The translations under genes were made by a program, and so were the position numbers. The notes beneath the pieces were generated by a model. It was not told the origin of the DNA and did not search any database. It saw nothing but the letters and a program-made list of their open reading frames with translations. From JALQXV01 sp051005235 (GTDB lineage Bacteria > Patescibacteriota > Saccharimonadia > Saccharimonadales > 2-12-FULL-41-12): 23,573 bases of DNA. The stretch spans positions 1 to 23,573 of the forward strand of contig JBPCJO010000092.1 of NCBI GenBank assembly GCA_051005235.1, written 5' to 3'. Positions 20,122 through 23,573 of this stretch are shown here, piece after piece (the stretch's first letter is position 1; each line of letters begins with the position of its first letter).

Positions 20122-21310
20122 TTTTATCAATTCGCTTTAGAGCCGTACCCGAAATTTCTATGGCTGGCGCTGCTTGCCGGTACGCACGAAGAACACTCGC
20201 TAACGCAAGGATGTGGGGCGGCTGGCCTTCTTCGGTATTTTCATAGACCATATCTTCTAGTATATCTCTAAAATCATAATTGACAGACGAGTGAACGCCC
20301 GTAACGTAGCCATTATTTTCAGTCTTAGTATTTTCAACGTGGTGTGATTTGTAATAACTCTTGACACTGATTGACCCGGCTGTTGGGTCATCAGGCTCGA
20401 TCTGTAATCCGTTTACAATCCGCTCTTCTGAAGCGGCAATACAGTTAATTTCCAGCGATTCCTTGAAAGGCTCAAAATAGGGGTCAGAAGAAAGTTCATT
20501 ATACACTCGGCGCATTTGCTGACCAGATATAGTCCAATCATCAACCAGTACTACTTTTACATTGTCAGGGGAGTCACTTTGAATGTCTTCCAGACTGCCT
20601 ACGATGCGACCTGAGTAAGCTGTTAGCTCATCGTTACTGAAGGTTCGTAAAATTTCGTCGCGTAAGTAATCGTCGCTTTTGCGCTGACCGGGGTATTTCT
20701 TACTATCACTTATTTCAGCCAATGCGCAGATTTTTCTTGAGGGGTCTTCTTGTAAATAATTTTTCCATAAAACGGCTAGGCCTCTAACCGCTTCAGAATA
20801 CTCTTTCTGTCCAACAAATGTCAGCTTTTCATGCATGTTGGCGACCTGTACGGCTCTAGAAGAATTACCCGTATAGCCGTTTAAGAACTCAGACAATTCA
20901 TGTAAGCCTTCAGCTTCGGTCATTTGCTCCTGTGGCCACCCCTCAGGATCAACCCACGGAGGTAATCTGTTAAACGTAAAAGTATTGGTCCGGCTGCTGT
21001 CTTTACATTGCTCTTTAAAATGCGGTGCTGCCTCTGCGAACCCGTTTGTTTCTATTTTATGGGCTGCTTCGTTGGCTCGAACCGCCCTAAAGGCTTCCGC
21101 ACGCTCGTAGCTAGTTTGCCTGTCACGGTTAACTTTTTCCCCTAAGGCTTCGTAAACCGCGATGTCACCAATCAGTTCAGCTACTTCCGCTAGGTGTTGC
21201 GGTGAATTCTCGCCTTGATCTAGCCCTTCGTTATACAGACCGGCGACATAGCTAAGATCTTCGGGAGCAAAATGATCAGTTAATATTGTTTCGTGTTTTT
21301 GATTTGGCAT
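20111..21310 (-). CDS. Hypothetical protein with phosphoribosyltransferase-like C-terminal domain
   Basis: 399 residues. The N-terminal 150 are helical and unassigned. The C-terminal half contains VKVVLVDDWTISGQQM (about 251-266), the PRPP-binding signature of type I phosphoribosyltransferases: a hydrophobic strand, two acidic residues and a small-residue loop. Upstream, YPGQRKSDDYLRDEIL may form part of the hood or flexible loop. Its base or other acceptor cannot be told. It is translationally coupled to a NADAR protein, so nucleotide, NAD or ADP-ribose chemistry is likely. A possible promoter is TTACAG-16-TAGTAT about 35-40 nt upstream of the ATG, without a Shine-Dalgarno sequence. Confidence 0.75.
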   Translation of the reverse strand: MPNQKHETILTDHFAPEDLSYVAGLYNEGLDQGENSPQHLAEVAELIGDIAVYEALGEKVNRDRQTSYERAEAFRAVRANEAAHKIETNGFAEAAPHFKEQCKDSSRTNTFTFNRLPPWVDPEGWPQEQMTEAEGLHELSEFLNGYTGNSSRAVQVANMHEKLTFVGQKEYSEAVRGLAVLWKNYLQEDPSRKICALAEISDSKKYPGQRKSDDYLRDEILRTFSNDELTAYSGRIVGSLEDIQSDSPDNVKVVLVDDWTISGQQMRRVYNELSSDPYFEPFKESLEINCIAASEERIVNGLQIEPDDPTAGSISVKSYYKSHHVENTKTENNGYVTGVHSSVNYDFRDILEDMVYENTEEGQPPHILALASVLRAYRQAAPAIEISGTALKRIDKNGS

Positions 21311-21377
21311 AGCAATTACTATTACTTACTCTAATGTGTATACTAGCACATTTATTAGTATCTGTAAATAGTAACTA

Positions 21378-21635
21378 TTATTGTTCTTTTGTCTGCTGTT
21401 TCTGTTCGTGGAGTATGGAGAGTACTTCGCTGTCAGCACGTACTCGCGCGACAGCAATGCTGTGCGCGATCTTTAAAGACAATGGAGCCAGCGGGTCTGG
21501 TGTACTTTGTTCAACCGAGACTAAATCAGCGAACATATGATCCTCCAGCACCCTAATAGCATCGTCCAGATTATCTGGAATTTCAGCCTGAGGCCGATTT
21601 CTTGGGTCATTTTCAAACTTCAAAGCGTCAGACAT
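21378..21635 (-). CDS. Small hypothetical helical protein
   Basis: 85 residues with no recognised family. A polar N-terminus (NDPRNRPQAEIPDN) is followed by two predicted amphipathic helices (LDDAIRVLEDHMFADLV and LAPLSLKIAHSIAVARVRA) and a Gln/Lys tail. It lies 67 nt upstream of the PRTase-like gene on the same strand and could form a three-gene unit with it. It has its own good promoter and no Shine-Dalgarno sequence. Confidence 0.65.
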   Translation of the reverse strand: MSDALKFENDPRNRPQAEIPDNLDDAIRVLEDHMFADLVSVEQSTPDPLAPLSLKIAHSIAVARVRADSEVLSILHEQKQQTKEQ

Positions 21636-21644
21636 ATTAACAAT

Positions 21645-21673
21645 AATATACTACTTTTGAGAGATAATTGCAA
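21645..21673 (-). promoter_or_regulatory. Promoter of the 85-residue protein gene
   Basis: TTGCAA (21673-21668), a 17-bp spacer and TATATT (21650-21645), 9 nt before the ATG. The -35 lies inside the 3' end of the MurE-type gene. Confidence 0.6.
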
Positions 21674-22943
21674 TTTCTTCGCGCGCCACTTCTCGCTCGT
21701 CCCAGGGCTCGTGGCGCCCGCCCATGTCGCGGTAATCTTGGTGGCCGATGCCGGTAAGCAGGACGGTATCGGCAGGCTTAGCAGCTGCAAAGGCTTGTTG
21801 AATGGCGCTACGGCGGTCGTCAACGATGGTTGTTTTGGCTTCGGCTTTGGCTTGCTTGATGCCCTCGTAGACTTGTTGGCGAATGGCGGTCGGGTCTTCG
21901 CTGTAGGTTTCGTCATCTGTTAAAAAGATGCGGTCGGCTCGTTTGGCGACAACGGCACCCATTGGTGCGCGCTTGGTTTTGTCACGGTCGCCGGTGGCGC
22001 CAAAGACGATAATCACCTTGCCCTTGGTGATTTCCTGTAAGGCGGTTAGCACGTTTTCGAGGGCGTCCGGGGTGTAGGCGTAGTCGACGATAACGTTAAA
22101 TTTTTGGCCGGCGTTTACCTGCTCCATGCGGCCGGCGACGGATTCGAGGGTGGCGATGCCCTCGCCGATTATCTTTTTGTCTAAGCCTGCGGCGATACCG
22201 ACACCGTAAGCGGCTAGCGCGTTGTAGGCATTAAATTTACCGATTAATTTAGAGGTGAAGGCAAGGTGTTCTTTGCCGTAGCGGGCGGTTAGCGATGAGC
22301 CGTGTCCCGAAAGGTCATAGGTGGTCAGACGCAGATCGGCTTTGGGGTTTTCGCCGTAGCTTATTACGCTTCCGGTGCTGCGGTCGCTGAAGTAGTTAAA
22401 CCAGGGGTCGTCAGCGTTTAAAATGGACCATTTAGTTTTATAGCGCGCCCCAAAAAGGCGGGCTTTGGCAGCCGCGTAGCGTTCCATTGTGCGGTGGTAG
22501 TCGAGGTGTTCTTGGGTCAGGTTGGTCATAACCGCGATTTCAACAGCGACACCGTCGATACGGCCTTGGTCGAGGGCGTGACTAGTGACTTCCAGAATCA
22601 CCCAGTCTACGCCTGCCGCACGGGCATCGTTAAAGAACTTTTGGACAATCGACTGTTTGTCGATGGTTTGATGGGTGCGGTTTGGCTTGTATTCACCGTT
22701 AATCTCGTAATAGGCGGTGGTCAGTACAGCCGTGGTCTGGCTAGCAGACTGGAGCATCTTGTTGATATAGCTTGCCGTCGTGGTTTTACCGTTTGTGCCG
22801 GTGATGGCAATGACGCGCATGCCGCGAGCTGGAAAGCCGTAACGGGTTTGCCAAAAGAGTCCCCTGCCCGTCCGAAACGTGGTTTCTAGGCCGCGCAGCG
22901 CCGGACCGCGAGCGAGTTTACGGATGAGTGCTTTAAGATTCAT
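21651..22943 (-). CDS. Mur ligase, MurE type, lacking the N-terminal domain
   Basis: 430 residues, shorter than typical MurE (about 490). It begins almost directly at the central ATPase domain: TGTNGKTT (48-55), then EVTSHALDQGR, NLTQEHLDYH, and YAAAKARLF with K160 in the place of the carbamylated lysine. The C-terminal domain has FGATGDRDKTKRAPMG and GIGHQDYR. MurE adds the third stem-peptide residue to UDP-MurNAc-dipeptide. The UMP-binding N-terminal domain is reduced to about 40 residues. The substrate motif DNPR of meso-diaminopimelate enzymes reads DETY (344-347), so the amino acid added is probably not diaminopimelate. It starts at an ATG 16 nt after the upstream gene. Confidence 0.9.
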   Translation of the reverse strand: MNLKALIRKLARGPALRGLETTFRTGRGLFWQTRYGFPARGMRVIAITGTNGKTTTASYINKMLQSASQTTAVLTTAYYEINGEYKPNRTHQTIDKQSIVQKFFNDARAAGVDWVILEVTSHALDQGRIDGVAVEIAVMTNLTQEHLDYHRTMERYAAAKARLFGARYKTKWSILNADDPWFNYFSDRSTGSVISYGENPKADLRLTTYDLSGHGSSLTARYGKEHLAFTSKLIGKFNAYNALAAYGVGIAAGLDKKIIGEGIATLESVAGRMEQVNAGQKFNVIVDYAYTPDALENVLTALQEITKGKVIIVFGATGDRDKTKRAPMGAVVAKRADRIFLTDDETYSEDPTAIRQQVYEGIKQAKAEAKTTIVDDRRSAIQQAFAAAKPADTVLLTGIGHQDYRDMGGRHEPWDEREVAREEIAIISQK

Positions 22944-22959
22944 GCCCTAATAATAACAG

Positions 22960-23520
22960 TTAGGCAGGCGGGTTGTTGCAAAGTTGTATGGTTGCTTCGA
23001 GGTTTTTAATAGCCGATGCTTCCAAAAGCATAGTGAGCGGATACGGCACACCCGTTTGTGGGTCCTCTGGGCCGTGGATAGCAAACCGATGTGGCTGGTA
23101 GCCCGTCTTGTTCCGGACAAATTCCTCGTGGTCAACCAGGACTTCCAGCTGCAGCCTGGCCGTATGTTCCCCGTAAGCCAACTCCATATCAACCTCTTCA
23201 TCACGATAGATGTCGAGTATTGTCCCAGTCCGAAGATCAACGTACAGGTCGGCCGAGTATTGTTCCTGTTTACTGATGAGTGCGCCGTTTTCAAATTCCG
23301 TTTTTGTGCCCATTGGCTTGAGATGTTCGGATATATCGAGGTAGACCGATAGCCATTCGGCGTTAGTATCTGCGATACCCTTGTCATACTGCCCAAGGGC
23401 AAGGCTTTCGAACTCCTGGTATAGTTCTTTGATGTCGTTGCCAATGACCGGGTTATAATTGCGGCGCAGGCAATGATACGCCCAGTTACCATCACAGTTA
23501 TCGTGCTGCTTCTCGTACAT
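22960..23520 (-). CDS. Hypothetical soluble protein
   Basis: 186 residues with no family I recognise. It has mixed alpha/beta character, is acidic, and has no signal peptide or membrane helix. Notable stretches are YSADLYVDLRTGTILDIYRD and HRFAIHGPEDPQTGVPYPLT. An AGGAGG site 6 nt before the ATG is the clearest in this part of the window. A weak promoter (TTGACG at 23560-23555, 17 bp, TTTATT) may precede it. It lies 16 nt upstream of the MurE-type gene and is probably cotranscribed with it. Confidence 0.75.
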   Translation of the reverse strand: MYEKQHDNCDGNWAYHCLRRNYNPVIGNDIKELYQEFESLALGQYDKGIADTNAEWLSVYLDISEHLKPMGTKTEFENGALISKQEQYSADLYVDLRTGTILDIYRDEEVDMELAYGEHTARLQLEVLVDHEEFVRNKTGYQPHRFAIHGPEDPQTGVPYPLTMLLEASAIKNLEATIQLCNNPPA

Positions 23521-23573
23521 TTATACCTCCTAATAAAACATTCTGGTGGTGGCTCGTCAACACATTGTTTTTA

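Noticed and set aside
22947..23495. 182-residue open frame on the minus strand
   Set aside because: Out-of-frame shadow of the 22960-23520 gene, which has AGGAGG before its ATG and ordinary composition.

Overview
The window looks like a chromosomal segment of a small-genome bacterium of the Candidate Phyla Radiation. Candidatus Saccharibacteria (TM7) is my best guess, from gene content and protein style rather than any database match. TGA acts as a stop codon and tryptophan is TGG, so the standard bacterial code applies and the recoded lineages (Absconditabacteria, Gracilibacteria) are unlikely. The gene set mixes core functions (dnaG-rpoD, argS, groES-groEL, a MurE-type ligase, orn, mscL, a polyprenyl synthetase) with short hypothetical membrane or repeat proteins and small accessory modules.

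Layout. 1-1584 (minus): a tightly overlapping operon of AbrB-type antitoxin, PIN toxin, P-loop kinase and a truncated polyprenyl synthetase. 1670-4569 (minus): dnaG-rpoD. 4752-7879: a membrane protein (+), a YjbR-like protein and oligoribonuclease (minus), then a VanY-type carboxypeptidase and an SGNH hydrolase (+). 7876-11556 (minus): DUF1361 membrane protein, a 161-bp inverted-repeat element, argS, HAD phosphatase and mscL. 11638-13919: four poorly characterised proteins, including an LPHTG-ending anchored protein and a protein of 22-residue repeats. 14067-17433: a regulatory island with a TrmB-like regulator divergent from an alternative sigma factor and a partner of unknown function, two tandem small-RNA units, and an opposing small protein with a nuclease-like C-terminus. 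17539-19642: groEL, groES and a CIRCE-regulated promoter. 19654-21635: a PRTase-like/NADAR pair with a small upstream protein. 21651-23520: the MurE-type ligase and a hypothetical protein.

Two themes recur. Genes that begin transcription units usually have a sigma-70 -10 box only 6-12 nt before the start codon and no Shine-Dalgarno sequence, which implies leaderless mRNAs. Genes inside operons, and heat-shock or regulated genes, carry clear AGGAG-type sites. Convergent genes are packed so tightly that three pairs overlap at their stop codons.

The best candidates for undescribed biology are the tandem RNA units at 16833-17012, whose closing stems covary; the TrmB/sigma island that contains them; the PRTase-like/NADAR operon; the primase whose zinc ligands are all replaced; and the 22-residue repeat protein.
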